Shown here: positions 45,561 through 60,984 of the stretch, one piece after another | Position numbering within the stretch: the first letter of the stretch is position 1 | Layout of the letters: each line of letters opens with the position of its first letter | NCBI GenBank assembly: GCA_016868585.1 | Contig: VGGR01000002.1 | Location: 186,001-250,000 of the forward strand | Direction of reading: 5' to 3' | Source of the DNA: Bacteroidota bacterium | GTDB lineage: Bacteria > Bacteroidota > Bacteroidia > Chitinophagales > Chitinophagaceae | Length of the DNA: 64,000 bases | Program-made: the position numbers and the translations under genes | Notes under the pieces: model-generated | What the model was told of the DNA's origin: nothing | Seen by the model: the letters and a program-made list of their open reading frames with translations, nothing else | Database searches by the model: none

Positions 45561-45872
45561 CTAAAAAGTTAACTCTTCCCATGCGGAGCGAAGTTCGTTA
45601 TAAGCATGCATATCGCTAACCTTTTTGGCCTCCTCCATCCCTTTTTCATAAATGACAACAGCCTGTTTAATGTCCCCGATCTGTTCCATAAGTTTAGCTA
45701 GATGATAGTAGGTCCCCACATAGGTTGGATCTGCCGCCAAGACCTGTTCAAAATAAGATTGTGCGGCAGGTAACGCACCTATTTTTTGGTGTTCTAATCC
45801 AAGGGCATGTAATAAAAAACAGTCTTTAGGGCTGTCCTTAAGCAATTCTTTTAGACTGGAAACTCTATCCAT
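45561..45872 (-). CDS. Small tetratricopeptide repeat protein
   Basis: About 103 residues from ATG 45872. Two to three TPR units are visible: DCFLLHALGLEHQKIGALPA, AQSYFEQVLAADPTYVGTYY and HLAKLMEQIGDIKQAVVIYE. Likely a soluble protein-protein adaptor without an enzymatic domain. A longer reading frame upstream shows no TPR features and would overlap the etfB promoter. The tilS gene follows directly. Confidence 0.82.
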   Translation of the reverse strand: MDRVSSLKELLKDSPKDCFLLHALGLEHQKIGALPAAQSYFEQVLAADPTYVGTYYHLAKLMEQIGDIKQAVVIYEKGMEEAKKVSDMHAYNELRSAWEELTF

Positions 45873-45934
45873 AATTATTGGCAATTGGGTGAAAAATAGC
45901 CCCTCAATCGCTTTTCTGAACATATAGCAAAACT

Positions 45935-45942
45935 TATCTTTG
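45935..45942 (+). promoter_or_regulatory. Promoter -7 element for etfBA
   Basis: TATCTTTG, 40 bases upstream of the etfB ATG. A TTTT at 45912-45915 is a weak -33 candidate at the right spacing. Confidence 0.6.
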
Positions 45943-45982
45943 CATAGTTGCAACAACAACTTTTAAGCAACATCAATTTTTT

Positions 45983-46726
45983 ATGAAGATTCTGGTTTGT
46001 ATCAGTAAAACGCCGGATACTACGGCAAAAATAGCTTTCACCGACAATAACACGAAATTCGATACCAATGGGGTTCAATGGATAGTAAATCCTTGGGACG
46101 AGTGGTTTGCATTAGTCAGAGCAATAGAATTGAAGGAAGCAGATCCTACCGTTACAGTACACCTGCTTACAGTGGGTGAAGCCGATGCAGATCCTATTAT
46201 CAGAAAAGCCTTAGCCCTAGGTGGGGACGAAGCTATCCGCATCAACGCTGCGCCAACTGAAAGTCAATTTGTAGCACACCAGATTGCAGCTATTGTAAAA
46301 GACGGTAATTATGATCTAGTGTTGACAGGTAAGGAGACCATAGACCATAATGGCTCTACCATTGGAGGCTTAGTAGCAGGAGAAACAGAGTTGCCTTTTA
46401 TAAGCTTGGCTACCAAGCTAGAGCGTCAGGGCTCTACGCTGACCATTACACGGGAAATTGAAGGAGGTCAGGAGAGCTGTGAAGTTGAATTTCCCGTAGT
46501 GGTAAGTGCACAAAAGGGAATGGCTGAAGCCAGAATCCCGAATATGAGAGGAATTATGGCCGCCAGGACAAAACCACTCAAGGTAATCGAACCAATTGCA
46601 ACTACTGAGTATACAGAAACTTTACAATTTGAGCTACCGGCTCCCAAGTTTGGTGTTAAGTTGGTTGCTCCTGACCAAGTACAGGAATTAGTTCGATTGC
46701 TACATGAGGAAGCAAAAGTTATTTAA
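45983..46726 (+). CDS. etfB: Electron transfer flavoprotein, beta subunit
   Basis: 247 residues. KILVCISKTPDTTAKIAF start and the NPWDEWFALVRAIELKE signature, with DLVLTGKETIDHNGSTIGG for AMP binding. Forms a heterodimer with EtfA to pass electrons from acyl-CoA dehydrogenases to ETF:quinone oxidoreductase. The alpha subunit follows after 17 bases. Confidence 0.95.
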   Translation: MKILVCISKTPDTTAKIAFTDNNTKFDTNGVQWIVNPWDEWFALVRAIELKEADPTVTVHLLTVGEADADPIIRKALALGGDEAIRINAAPTESQFVAHQIAAIVKDGNYDLVLTGKETIDHNGSTIGGLVAGETELPFISLATKLERQGSTLTITREIEGGQESCEVEFPVVVSAQKGMAEARIPNMRGIMAARTKPLKVIEPIATTEYTETLQFELPAPKFGVKLVAPDQVQELVRLLHEEAKVI

Positions 46727-46743
46727 ACCCTGAATTTCATACT

Positions 46744-47706
46744 ATGCGTATTTTAGTTTATATCGATATAGCCAACGGTAAAATAAAAAAAGCAACCCAT
46801 GAAGTAATCTCCTATGGAGCGGACTTGGCGGCTGCTACTGGCGATTCTTTAATTGGTGTAGCTATTGGCAGCTGTCAAGATAAATTGGAAGAACTGGGTT
46901 CCTATGGTTTAACCGAAGTTATTCACCTTGGAAAGGAAATTGAGCAAAATGCTCCAACCGAGGTTAATGCTTGGGCTATTTCAGCGCTTGCTTCAGAAAT
47001 GAAAGCCAAGACATTGCTATTTTCACACTCTTTGAGCGGAAAACTACTGGCACCCCTGACTGCAGCCAGACTCAAAGCGGGGATAGTGACAGGTGTTGTT
47101 TCTCAACCTGAACTTAATAATGGATTTTGTGTAAAAAAATCGGTGTTTTCCGGTAAAGCCTTTGCCAAAATTGCCATTAAAACTGAGCTGCGAGTATTAA
47201 CTATCAGTCCCAATTCCTACCCTGTTAAGCAAGTATCAGGTAATGCAGCGGTCTCAACAAAAGCTTTTACCGCTGCGCAATCACGTATAAGAACCATAAA
47301 AGCAGAAAAGACTTCAGGCGCCTTGTCTCTAACAGAAGCCGAGGTTGTGGTGAGTGCCGGCCGCGGATTGAAAGGGCCTGAAAACTGGGGAATGGTGGAA
47401 GAATTAGCGGGAGAACTAAACGCAGCCCTTGCCTGCACCCGTCCGGTAGCCGACGCGCATTGGAGACCCCACCATGAGCATGTTGGACAAACTGGAGTTG
47501 CCATTGCACCCAACCTCTATGTGGCAATTGGAATATCGGGAGCCATACAACATCTGGCAGGCGTAAACCGTAGCAAGGTGATTGTGGTTATTAATAAGGA
47601 TCCTGAAGCGCCGTTTTTTAAAGCAGCAGACTATGGAATAGTTGGAGATGCATTTGAGGTAATCCCTCAACTTACTGCTGCGCTTAAAAAAGTAAAAGCA
47701 AGTTAG
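46744..47706 (+). CDS. etfA: Electron transfer flavoprotein, alpha subunit
   Basis: 320 residues. The FAD-binding C-terminal domain is complete: VVVSAGRGLKGPENWGMVEE, ACTRPVADAHWRP, GQTGVAIAPNLYVAIGISG and HLAGVNRSKVIVVINKDPEA. The N-terminal domain pairs with EtfB. Encoded with etfB in one operon; the following gene has its own -7 element. Confidence 0.96.
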   Translation: MRILVYIDIANGKIKKATHEVISYGADLAAATGDSLIGVAIGSCQDKLEELGSYGLTEVIHLGKEIEQNAPTEVNAWAISALASEMKAKTLLFSHSLSGKLLAPLTAARLKAGIVTGVVSQPELNNGFCVKKSVFSGKAFAKIAIKTELRVLTISPNSYPVKQVSGNAAVSTKAFTAAQSRIRTIKAEKTSGALSLTEAEVVVSAGRGLKGPENWGMVEELAGELNAALACTRPVADAHWRPHHEHVGQTGVAIAPNLYVAIGISGAIQHLAGVNRSKVIVVINKDPEAPFFKAADYGIVGDAFEVIPQLTAALKKVKAS

Positions 47707-47727
47707 GAATAACCCTGACTGCAGCTC

Positions 47728-47735
47728 TATATTTG
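47728..47735 (+). promoter_or_regulatory. Promoter -7 element for the bifunctional-nuclease-family gene
   Basis: TATATTTG, with 8 bases to the ATG, implying a very short or absent 5' leader. Confidence 0.55.
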
Positions 47736-47743
47736 TAGGCGGA

Positions 47744-48343
47744 ATGAAAAAAATTGAATTAGAAATCATTGCAATCTCGCATAGTATCACTCAAACACAC
47801 TCCTATGCTGTTGTATTGGGAGAAGTAAACGGGTTGCGCAGGCTTCCAATTGTCATAGGCGGATTTGAAGCACAAGCCATTGCAGTGGCATTAGAAAAAA
47901 TGAACACTTCAAGGCCGTTGACGCACGACTTGATGAAGAATTTATTAGTTGTCTTTGGGATTGATCTACATGAAGTAATTATCAACGATTTGCAAGAAGG
48001 TGTTTTTTATTCCAAATTGGTTTGTTCAAATGAACATGACACAATAGAGATTGACTCCAGAACATCAGATGCCATTGCTATGGCGGTGCGGTATGGATGC
48101 CCTATCTACACATTTGAACATATTCTTCAAAATGCGGGCCTGCTGTTGGAAGAAACTGATGAATCGAAACGAAAAAAATCGGAAACGGATAGCCTTGAGG
48201 AAGAAATAATGACAACGGGCCATGAAGACCTTAAGAAGATGTCCTTGGAGGAATTGAATCTTCTCTTAACAAAGGTTTTAGAAAGCGAAGATTATATCAG
48301 AGCCATTGCCATTCGCGACGAGATCAATATCCGTAATAAATAA
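47744..48343 (+). CDS. Bifunctional nuclease family protein with UVR motif
   Basis: 199 residues. Residues 1-135 are the BFN/DUF151 domain (LGEVNGLRRLPIVIGGFEAQ, RPLTHDLMKNLL, EIDSRTSDAIAMAVRYGCP). Residues about 160-199 form a UvrB/UvrC-type helical hairpin (MSLEELNLLLTKVLESEDYI). The family was named from a plant nuclease; bacterial function is not settled. It lies between etfA and ispE, 17 bases before ispE. Confidence 0.9.
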   Translation: MKKIELEIIAISHSITQTHSYAVVLGEVNGLRRLPIVIGGFEAQAIAVALEKMNTSRPLTHDLMKNLLVVFGIDLHEVIINDLQEGVFYSKLVCSNEHDTIEIDSRTSDAIAMAVRYGCPIYTFEHILQNAGLLLEETDESKRKKSETDSLEEEIMTTGHEDLKKMSLEELNLLLTKVLESEDYIRAIAIRDEINIRNK

Positions 48344-48360
48344 GCGCGAATAGCCCCACA

Positions 48361-49188
48361 ATGATTGTATTTCCAAATTGTAAAATCAATCTTGGACTTC
48401 GTATCCTAAGCAAGCGGGAAGATGGTTTTCATCAACTGGAAACCACATTTTACCCTATACCGGTGCATGATGTATTGGAAATATTACCGGTTGGAAACAA
48501 AAAAAAAGGCACGGTAAAATTTACACAAACGGGATTTTCTGTACAAGGACCCGATGATCGAAATCTTTGCGTAAAGGCGTATCGACTTCTTCAAGAAAAA
48601 AAACCATCACTTCCTGCAGCATACATTCATCTCCACAAAAATATTCCAACGGGGGCTGGATTAGGCAGTGGAAGTGCTGATGGAGTCTTTACACTACTGG
48701 CACTCCAAAATGTATTTGGACTTTCCCTGTCAATGGAAGAGAACCAGCAAATGGCCCTTCAACTTGGTAGCGATTGCCCATTTTTTTTACACCAACAAGC
48801 GGCCTTGGGAAAAGGACGAGGCGAACAATTAACACCCCTGCCCCTTTCCTTATCGGGATACCAAATTCTTTTAATTCATCCTGGTTTCTCCATTGCGACG
48901 GCTGAGGCTTTTCAAGGAGTTACCCCTGCGAATGAAGGCGAGTCTCTTGCTGTTACCAGCGCAAAACCTATTGAAGAGTGGAAAAACATTGTTCATAACC
49001 AATTTGAGGAAACTATCTTTTTGAAACACCCCGAATTGGAAAAAATAAAAAATAATCTTTATAAAATGGGGGCGTTATATGCGGCAATGAGCGGCAGCGG
49101 TAGCACCCTGTTTGGGATTTTCCAACCTACGGCAAGCAGACCTGTACACGACCCCTATCCTTGGGTACAATGGAAAAAAATTCCATAA
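48361..49188 (+). CDS. ispE: 4-diphosphocytidyl-2-C-methyl-D-erythritol kinase
   Basis: 275-residue GHMP kinase of the methylerythritol phosphate isoprenoid route. PNCKINLGLRILSKREDGFH at the start, ATP motif PTGAGLGSGSADG and the C-terminal MSGSGSTLFGIF. It phosphorylates CDP-ME at the 2-hydroxyl. Other MEP genes are not in the window. A link to the UbiA-type prenyltransferase at 10288, which needs prenyl diphosphates, is metabolic, not positional. Confidence 0.96.
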   Translation: MIVFPNCKINLGLRILSKREDGFHQLETTFYPIPVHDVLEILPVGNKKKGTVKFTQTGFSVQGPDDRNLCVKAYRLLQEKKPSLPAAYIHLHKNIPTGAGLGSGSADGVFTLLALQNVFGLSLSMEENQQMALQLGSDCPFFLHQQAALGKGRGEQLTPLPLSLSGYQILLIHPGFSIATAEAFQGVTPANEGESLAVTSAKPIEEWKNIVHNQFEETIFLKHPELEKIKNNLYKMGALYAAMSGSGSTLFGIFQPTASRPVHDPYPWVQWKKIP

Positions 49189-49328
49189 CTTCATGCAACT
49201 ATGGGTAACAGCAGTCCCAAATTATCTTACTTTTCCCTCCTGCTTAATATGCATTTGGATCTTTTGAATCATTAACGCACCAAGCTGTTTAGTAGTTCTC
49301 TTTTTTTTCTCACCCTATTCAATTTTTT

Positions 49329-50567
49329 ATGCAAGAAGTATCCATCGGCGCATTAACCAATCCATGCCTAGGACAAGAAGCTCAATCCAGTGCACATAAC
49401 TATCGTTCACTACCCGTTGTAATTAAGCGAGCGGAATCCGTATTTATGTGGGACGTTGAAGGAAATCGTTATTTTGACTTTTTAAGTGGTTACTCCTCGG
49501 TTAATCAAGGACATTGCCATCCAAAAATTGTTTCCCGTTGTATTCAACAAGTACGGGAGCTGACCCTAACCAGCAGAGCTTTCCATCATCATTTATTGGG
49601 GCCCTATGCTGCTTACATCACATCCCTTTTTGGATATGACAAAGTATTACCCATGAACACGGGCGTTGAAGCCGTGGAAACAGCAATTAAACTCTGCAGA
49701 AAATGGGCATACGAAAAAAAATCAATCCCCGTCAATAAGGCTAAAATAATTGTGTGCGAGGGTAACTTTCATGGCAGAACCACCGGAGTAATTTCATTTA
49801 GTACCGATGAGGAAGCCACTCGAAATTTTGGCCCATTTCTTCCTGGGTTTATTCCTATCCCTTACAATGATGGTGAGGCACTTGAAAAGGCATTAGCTGA
49901 TCCACTTGTTGCCGGGTTTTTATTTGAGCCCATACAAGGCGAAGCGGGAGTTGTTGTTCCAACAGAAGGTTACCTGAGTAAAGCCGCTAAGCTTTGCCGT
50001 GACAAACAAGTACTCCTGCTTGCAGACGAAATACAAACAGGCTTAGGACGAACAGGAAAAAGGCTGGCCTGTGATCACGAGCATGTAAGACCAGACATAC
50101 TGATTTTGGGAAAAGCATTAAGTGGAGGACTCCTACCCATCAGTGCTGTGTTGGCCGATAACGAAATAATGCTTACACTCAAACCAGGACAACATGGCTC
50201 CACCTATGGGGGAAATCCCTTGGCCTGCGCCGTAGCTATGACAGCATTGGAAGTAGTAGAGGAGGAACAATTAGCCGCAAATGCCAATGACAGGGGTATT
50301 CAATTGAGAGAAGGAATCAATAAGATCAACAGCGCATATATCAAATTAGTAAGAGGAAAAGGGCTTCTTAATGCCATTGTAATCGAACACCCAGATGCTG
50401 AAGCAGCTTGGAATTTATGTATGGAAATGAAAAATAAGGGGTTACTGGCAAAGCCAACGCAAGGTGATAAGATTAGACTGGCGCCTCCTCTGGTAATTTC
50501 AGCAACGCATATGGAAGAGGCGATTGCAATTATTGGGGATAGCCTTTCGGTGCTTAATTACGGTTGA
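49329..50567 (+). CDS. rocD: Ornithine--oxo-acid aminotransferase
   Basis: 412-residue class III PLP enzyme. [36 protein letters not shown] and the PLP-lysine motif [20 protein letters not shown] follow the ornithine aminotransferase pattern closely, as does CEGNFHGRT. It converts ornithine to glutamate semialdehyde. Together with the arginase at 21360 it provides arginine breakdown. The 140-base upstream gap shows no TAnnTTTG site I can recognise. Confidence 0.95.
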   Translation: MQEVSIGALTNPCLGQEAQSSAHNYRSLPVVIKRAESVFMWDVEGNRYFDFLSGYSSVNQGHCHPKIVSRCIQQVRELTLTSRAFHHHLLGPYAAYITSLFGYDKVLPMNTGVEAVETAIKLCRKWAYEKKSIPVNKAKIIVCEGNFHGRTTGVISFSTDEEATRNFGPFLPGFIPIPYNDGEALEKALADPLVAGFLFEPIQGEAGVVVPTEGYLSKAAKLCRDKQVLLLADEIQTGLGRTGKRLACDHEHVRPDILILGKALSGGLLPISAVLADNEIMLTLKPGQHGSTYGGNPLACAVAMTALEVVEEEQLAANANDRGIQLREGINKINSAYIKLVRGKGLLNAIVIEHPDAEAAWNLCMEMKNKGLLAKPTQGDKIRLAPPLVISATHMEEAIAIIGDSLSVLNYG

Positions 50568-50592
50568 CTTTCTACATTGCCGGACTGTGGAA

Positions 50593-50991
50593 TTAGGTAG
50601 ATCTAATTGGTTTGGCAGGAGGAAAAAAACTAGTGAGCAACATGCCAATACTGGCCAATGCCAGTAAATAAAAACCTAATTGCCGAGTGGGGCACTCACC
50701 ACCGCTGCAAAGGGCCATCAAAAAGAAATTGCGAATCATCCAAGATAAATTGAGTGCAGCTATGAGTAGATTAAAACGCTTAGCCCAATCCAATGGAATT
50801 AACACAAAAAGTAAATAGAGGACAAGAAAGATCAAATGAAAAAAAGCAGGTTTGCCAAAACTAGTCCCTGCTGTATTCATTCCTGTTAATGTAAGTGAAG
50901 GGGATGAGATTTCTACCCATGGCATCCAACAAGCAATGGCCAGTAGTAGTCCAGCCAAAAAAGAAAAAAGTTGATAATATCTTTTTTGCAT
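50593..50991 (-). CDS. Small integral membrane protein, unknown function
   Basis: About 132 residues from ATG 50991 with four hydrophobic segments: LFSFLAGLLLAIACWM, FHLIFLVLYLLFVLI, LLIAALNLSWMIRNFF and YLLALASIGMLLTSFF. A CSGGECPTRQ loop with two cysteines lies before the last one. No family is recognised. It starts 2 bases after the APC permease stop and is probably co-expressed. Confidence 0.7.
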   Translation of the reverse strand: MQKRYYQLFSFLAGLLLAIACWMPWVEISSPSLTLTGMNTAGTSFGKPAFFHLIFLVLYLLFVLIPLDWAKRFNLLIAALNLSWMIRNFFLMALCSGGECPTRQLGFYLLALASIGMLLTSFFPPAKPIRST

Positions 50992-50993
50992 GT

Positions 50994-52427
50994 TCAAGCA
51001 GTTTGTGAGGACGGTAATTTTTTTTTCCAATAGTAATACAAAGGTAATCCCGCAAGGACCAGGAAGAGCCCAACGCCCGCATGAATGATGGGTTGTTCTC
51101 CCGAAAGAAAAGAAACGATATCAGTATAAATCGTTGCGACCAAATAGAATAGACAAAAACAGATAAAAATAATTGTGATGAATGGCTGTCCCCATGCCCG
51201 ATAGGCAGGCTGTTCCTTTCCCTTGCCGATAGATTGCCTGAGAACCGCTACAGCTGCCAAACCATATGCAATCCAGGTAACAAACACATACATGTCAACA
51301 AGCATATCAAACGAACCTGAAATAATTAAAAGTATAATCCAAAGGCCATGTAATCGCAGGGCTGCTACAGGAACTTGCCTCTGTTGATCCAGCGTGCCTA
51401 TCCAATGAGGAAAAACGTGATCTCTTCCCATGGCGTATGTTACGCGTGCAGAGGCCATCACATTGCCATTTAAACACCCTAGTGTACAGCAAACAATCAA
51501 AAAAGCAATTAATCCCCCCGCCTTAGGGCCCCAAGCAAAACTCAATGCATCGGAAGCAACAACTTTTGCGATGGCCATTTGATCTACAGGCAGCACAAAA
51601 AGATAAGCTTGGTTTAACACTAGGTAAAGAAATAAACAAATACCCACACCTAGTATTAAAGCACGAGGGATATTGCGAGCTGGCGATTGTACTTCCCCAG
51701 CCATGGAAATAATATTAATCCATCCATCTAATGCAAAAAATGCCCCAGTCAATGCCGGAATCCAAGCTGCCATTCCGCGATTCCAGGTAGCACTCATCTC
51801 CGGCGTATAGAAATTCGAAATCGTTCCCTTTGAAGAAGAGAAAAGTAAAATCGTGAGAAACAATAAAATGAAAATATTCAAGGCTGTTGAAAAGAACTGA
51901 AAAATACCACCCGCTTGTAAACTTCTTGAATTAATCCATGTGATCAACAACACCATTATGATAGCAATTAATTTTACAGTAAAATCACGGAAGGGATATA
52001 AATGGCCCAATGGATAAATGGAAATAGTGAAGGAATTCCAACTTGGATTGAGTAAATCGGGTACACCCAATAATGAGTTCAAGTAGGTAGCGCAAATAAA
52101 AGCTACAGCAGCAATCGAGGCCGTATTGATCACCGAAAATGCAGACCAACCATATAAGAAGCCTGTTTTTGGCCCATAGCTGTTTGTGAAATGAACAAAT
52201 AAACCTCCAGTGGTGGGTACCCTAACCCCCAATTCTGCAATAACAAGAGCGCCACAGAGTGTAAAAAAACCGGCTATCAGCCATGTTATTGTCATAGCAA
52301 GTGGTGAACCTAACTGCGCGGCCATCGAAGCTGGTTTCATAAAAAGGCCAGCTCCAATGATTGATCCTACGATAAGAGAAAGGGCAGCCTTCCCGGAAAG
52401 CTGCCCTTTTTTATTTTCTTCTTTCAT
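50994..52427 (-). CDS. Amino acid permease, APC superfamily
   Basis: 477 residues, about 12 membrane segments. GKAALSLIVGSIIGAGLFMKP is the canonical first helix with the GSGIF-like unwound region. The helix-6 motif FFALDGWINI and GEVQSPARNIPRALILG follow the LAT/APC pattern. Substrate probably an amino acid, not identifiable further. The first codons contain a terminator-like palindrome (52379-52412). Confidence 0.87.
   Translation of the reverse strand: MKEENKKGQLSGKAALSLIVGSIIGAGLFMKPASMAAQLGSPLAMTITWLIAGFFTLCGALVIAELGVRVPTTGGLFVHFTNSYGPKTGFLYGWSAFSVINTASIAAVAFICATYLNSLLGVPDLLNPSWNSFTISIYPLGHLYPFRDFTVKLIAIIMVLLITWINSRSLQAGGIFQFFSTALNIFILLFLTILLFSSSKGTISNFYTPEMSATWNRGMAAWIPALTGAFFALDGWINIISMAGEVQSPARNIPRALILGVGICLFLYLVLNQAYLFVLPVDQMAIAKVVASDALSFAWGPKAGGLIAFLIVCCTLGCLNGNVMASARVTYAMGRDHVFPHWIGTLDQQRQVPVAALRLHGLWIILLIISGSFDMLVDMYVFVTWIAYGLAAVAVLRQSIGKGKEQPAYRAWGQPFITIIFICFCLFYLVATIYTDIVSFLSGEQPIIHAGVGLFLVLAGLPLYYYWKKKLPSSQTA
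52379..52412 (+). promoter_or_regulatory. Terminator-like palindrome in the first codons of the APC permease
   Basis: The + strand reads AAAGGGCAGC, an 11-base loop that is itself palindromic, GCTGCCCTTT and a T run. On the + strand this is a textbook intrinsic terminator. On the - strand it is a strong hairpin over about codons 7-16 of the permease, preceded by an A run. Confidence 0.5.
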
Positions 52428-52436
52428 GACTTTTTA

Positions 52437-53681
52437 TCACTGAAACCTAAAGATAAGCGGGAACGAAAAGGTGACCAAGACAGCCCAAATAAAGTAAACT
52501 GGTAAATATCTGGCAATGACCTCCTCTATCGAACTGGTTGCCACCTGGCCACGTAGTTGTCGGTAGAGCTGTCGGACCAGCAATAATAAATTAATAAAGA
52601 ATAATAGATTTTCTCCCAGTACCGTCAAGCGATTTGGTGTAAAGCCCCAGGATCCGATCCGGTATAAGATGGCAGATAGCGCAACTCCATTTACCACAAT
52701 GGTAACGAGGGCCAGCAAAAAAATGATCCAATGGGCCAACCTGTTTTCTGTAGAACGCTTCATTTCAACCACCGAGAAAAAGATAATAGCCAATACGCCA
52801 ATCAATAGCACATTGAACAACAAAAGGAACTCTCGGTCTGTATAGGGATCCTTTCCTGCTATTACAATTCCAATCAGGTAGGCCACTAAGGTGACCAAGA
52901 CCAGTGGACTAAAAATTCTGGCAATTACTGGAGATACCTTGTTAACCAGTTGGGGATTATAGCGAATAACATAGGTTGCAATTAGAGGCGAAGCCGATAA
53001 CTCCATAATTAAGATCCATCGGGTATAGAATTCTTCTATGGAAAGCCCTATTAAGCTAAATAATCCAATGGTAATTCCAGAGAGCAACATAACCCCACTG
53101 ACAATTAAAGAGCCCATTACAATCAGGTCCCCATTAAAACGTAAAAACGCCGGACGTCCTTCCCAATCTAGCCATTGTCCTTTATTGTATACCAAACCAA
53201 GCAATGACCATCCTACCAAGGGAAGGTGAATACAACTGAGTATCAAGGTATCATTGGTAAAATTACCTGGCAGCCAGTTGATATAAAGCGCAGAAACCAA
53301 ATAAAGCAATAATACAATTGAGCTGGTTTGTCTATTAATGCGGTGTACCCACATAAAATAACCAGCCAAAACAGGCAACACAACAAAACTGATATTTCGG
53401 GGAAAATAGTCCTCAGGTTTCAGCGAAAAAAAATCCGGAAACTTTGCAATACAAGTAGCAATAGTTGCAGCAATGAATACCACAAAAAGATCAGTCCCCT
53501 TACCCCAGGAAATAGAAGATGGCTCCTCTTGCAATCGCTCAAACCAGCAAATGGCAATGGGGTCAGACGGTTTAACAGGAAATAATTCAAAAAAAGCTTT
53601 TCTGAAGCCAGCCTTATCAGATCGATACAAGCTTTCCAACTTGGCTGGATCCAACAAATTCAACTGCAAAATTTCTTTCAT
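52437..53681 (-). CDS. DUF4153-like integral membrane protein
   Basis: 414 residues. A soluble N-terminal part of about 65 residues is followed by roughly ten hydrophobic segments. The stretch GSWGFTPNRLTVLGENLLFF near residue 345 is the recognisable DUF4153-type mark (weak assignment). Function unknown. It follows the ABC-F gene by 77 bases on the same strand and precedes the permease by 9 bases. Confidence 0.65.
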   Translation of the reverse strand: MKEILQLNLLDPAKLESLYRSDKAGFRKAFFELFPVKPSDPIAICWFERLQEEPSSISWGKGTDLFVVFIAATIATCIAKFPDFFSLKPEDYFPRNISFVVLPVLAGYFMWVHRINRQTSSIVLLLYLVSALYINWLPGNFTNDTLILSCIHLPLVGWSLLGLVYNKGQWLDWEGRPAFLRFNGDLIVMGSLIVSGVMLLSGITIGLFSLIGLSIEEFYTRWILIMELSASPLIATYVIRYNPQLVNKVSPVIARIFSPLVLVTLVAYLIGIVIAGKDPYTDREFLLLFNVLLIGVLAIIFFSVVEMKRSTENRLAHWIIFLLALVTIVVNGVALSAILYRIGSWGFTPNRLTVLGENLLFFINLLLLVRQLYRQLRGQVATSSIEEVIARYLPVYFIWAVLVTFSFPLIFRFQ

Positions 53682-53683
53682 GA

Positions 53684-53756
53684 TACAGGGGTTGCATGGT
53701 TAAAACAGCATTTCGAAAATAGATGTTGAATCTCCTAACAACAATCCACCCCTGTA
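53684..53756. repeat. Inverted repeat bracketing an intergenic region
   Basis: TACAGGGGT (53684-53692) and ACCCCTGTA (53748-53756) are perfect 9-bp inverted arms 55 bases apart. They almost exactly bracket the 77-base gap between the ABC-F stop and the next start, so the transcript leader could fold into one long stem. Confidence 0.4.
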
Positions 53757-53758
53757 AT

Positions 53759-59144
<5,386 letters not shown>

Positions 59145-59242
59145 GTGGAGTGGTTTGTTTTAATAATTGATTGTCAGGCAAGGATGTGTATCCCGAAGTT
59201 TAAAAGTAAGAATTTTTATATTCCATTAGTACAGGAAAGGGC

Positions 59243-59277
59243 AAAAAAAGTCCCGTTTTGCTTAGAAACGGGACTTT
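59243..59277 (-). terminator. Intrinsic terminator after groEL
   Basis: On the - strand AAAGTCCCGTTT, a 7-base loop and AAACGGGACTTT form a 12-bp perfect stem followed by a T7 run. It lies 30 bases past the groEL stop. Confidence 0.9.
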
Positions 59278-59306
59278 GTGTTGATTTTGAAGCATTACGA
59301 CGCAGT

Positions 59307-60944
59307 TTAATAGCCTCCCATACCCCCCATATCAGGACCAGGATGAGCGTGTGGCTCTTCTTTTTTAGGCTTATCAGCTACCACACACTCCGTAGTCAGG
59401 AGCATGGCGGCGATTGATGCGGCATTCTCCAACGCTACACGGCTTACTTTGGTGGGATCAATAACACCAGCCTTGAACATGTTTTCATAGGTCTCGGTGC
59501 GGGCATTAAATCCAAAATCACCTTTTCCGTCTTTTATTTTTTGTACAACTATGGATCCGTCTATTCCCGCATTGGCAGTAAGAATACGAACAGGCTCTTC
59601 CAATGCACGACGTACAATTGCCATACCTGTTTGCTCGTCTTCAATTTGACCCTTTACTTTTGCTTCAAGTTTTTCGATTGCACGGATAAAGGCAACTCCA
59701 CCGCCAGGCACAATACCCTCTTCCACAGCAGCCCGGGTTGCATGTAAGGCATCATCCACGCGATCTTTTCTTTCTTTCATCTCGACTTCGGTAGCAGCAC
59801 CCACATACAATACGGCAACTCCACCACTCAACTTAGCCAAACGTTCTTGTAATTTTTCTTTGTCATAGTCGGATGTAGTCGTTTCGATTTGCGCCTTGAT
59901 TTGATTTACACGAGCAGTGATATCTTCTTTCTTTCCCTTACCGCCTACAATTGTGGTATTGTCTTTGTCTATGGTTACAGAGGCAGCTTGACCGAGGTAG
60001 CTGATATCAGCATTCTCTAACTTGAAGCCTTGCTCTTCGCTCACCACAATACCCTTAGTAAGGATAGCAATATCTTGTAACATTTCTTTACGACGATCAC
60101 CAAATCCCGGAGCCTTCACAGCAGCTACCTTGAGTGTACCACGTAATTTGTTAACCACAAGGGTAGCCAACGCTTCACCTTCCAAATCCTCGGCAATGAT
60201 CAGTAGCGGACTTCCGCCCTGAGCTACTTTCTCAAGGATATGTAAGATATCCTTCATGTTGCTAATCTTTTTATCGTAAATGAGAATGTAAGGGTTATGT
60301 AGTTCTGCCTCCATTTTTTCGCTGTTAGTAACAAAATAAGGAGAGATGTAACCACGATCAAATTGCATCCCTTCTACTACATCAACAGTAGTATCAGTAC
60401 CTTTTGCTTCCTCCACTGTTATCACACCTTCTTTACCCACTTTCGCAAAAGCCTCTGCAATCAATTTACCAACTGTTTCGTCATTGTTTGCAGAGATAGT
60501 TGCTACCTGCTGAATTTTCTTACCATCACTTCCCACAGCCTGGCTTTGGTCCTTCAGGCTTTCCACTACAATACTCACCGCTTTATCAATTCCTCTTTTC
60601 AAATCCATTGGGTTAGCACCGGCAGCAACCATTTTAAGACCCTCGCCGATGATGGCTTGTGCCAAAACAGTAGCGGTAGTAGTTCCGTCTCCGGCAATGT
60701 CAGATGTTTTGGAAGCCACTTCTTTAACCATTTGCGCTCCCATGTTTTCAATGGGATCCTCTAACTCAATTTCTTTTGCAACAGTTACACCATCTTTTGT
60801 TACCTGAGGAGCACCAAACTTCTTTTCAAGTACAACGTTCCGTCCTTTGGGCCCTAATGTAACCTTCACTGCGTTGGCGAGTGTATCTACACCTCGCTTC
60901 ATTTTGTTTCTAGCTTCAATATCAAAGAAAATTTGCTTTGCCAT
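59307..60944 (-). CDS. groL: 60 kDa chaperonin GroEL
   Basis: 545 residues, standard length. [20 protein letters not shown] start, [17 protein letters not shown] and [18 protein letters not shown]-site motifs, and the C-terminal GGMGGY tail. Forms the 14-mer that folds proteins with GroES and ATP in the cytosol. Downstream of groES after 40 bases; a strong terminator follows. Confidence 0.99.
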   Translation of the reverse strand: MAKQIFFDIEARNKMKRGVDTLANAVKVTLGPKGRNVVLEKKFGAPQVTKDGVTVAKEIELEDPIENMGAQMVKEVASKTSDIAGDGTTTATVLAQAIIGEGLKMVAAGANPMDLKRGIDKAVSIVVESLKDQSQAVGSDGKKIQQVATISANNDETVGKLIAEAFAKVGKEGVITVEEAKGTDTTVDVVEGMQFDRGYISPYFVTNSEKMEAELHNPYILIYDKKISNMKDILHILEKVAQGGSPLLIIAEDLEGEALATLVVNKLRGTLKVAAVKAPGFGDRRKEMLQDIAILTKGIVVSEEQGFKLENADISYLGQAASVTIDKDNTTIVGGKGKKEDITARVNQIKAQIETTTSDYDKEKLQERLAKLSGGVAVLYVGAATEVEMKERKDRVDDALHATRAAVEEGIVPGGGVAFIRAIEKLEAKVKGQIEDEQTGMAIVRRALEEPVRILTANAGIDGSIVVQKIKDGKGDFGFNARTETYENMFKAGVIDPTKVSRVALENAASIAAMLLTTECVVADKPKKEEPHAHPGPDMGGMGGY

Positions 60945-60984
60945 ATGCTTTTAGTTTGAATTTAAATTGTTGAGATTGCTACAA

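Noticed and set aside
49189-49328. Small gene or riboswitch before the ornithine aminotransferase gene
   Set aside because: No open frame with a family match, no strong hairpin and no TAnnTTTG element were found in this 140-base gap.
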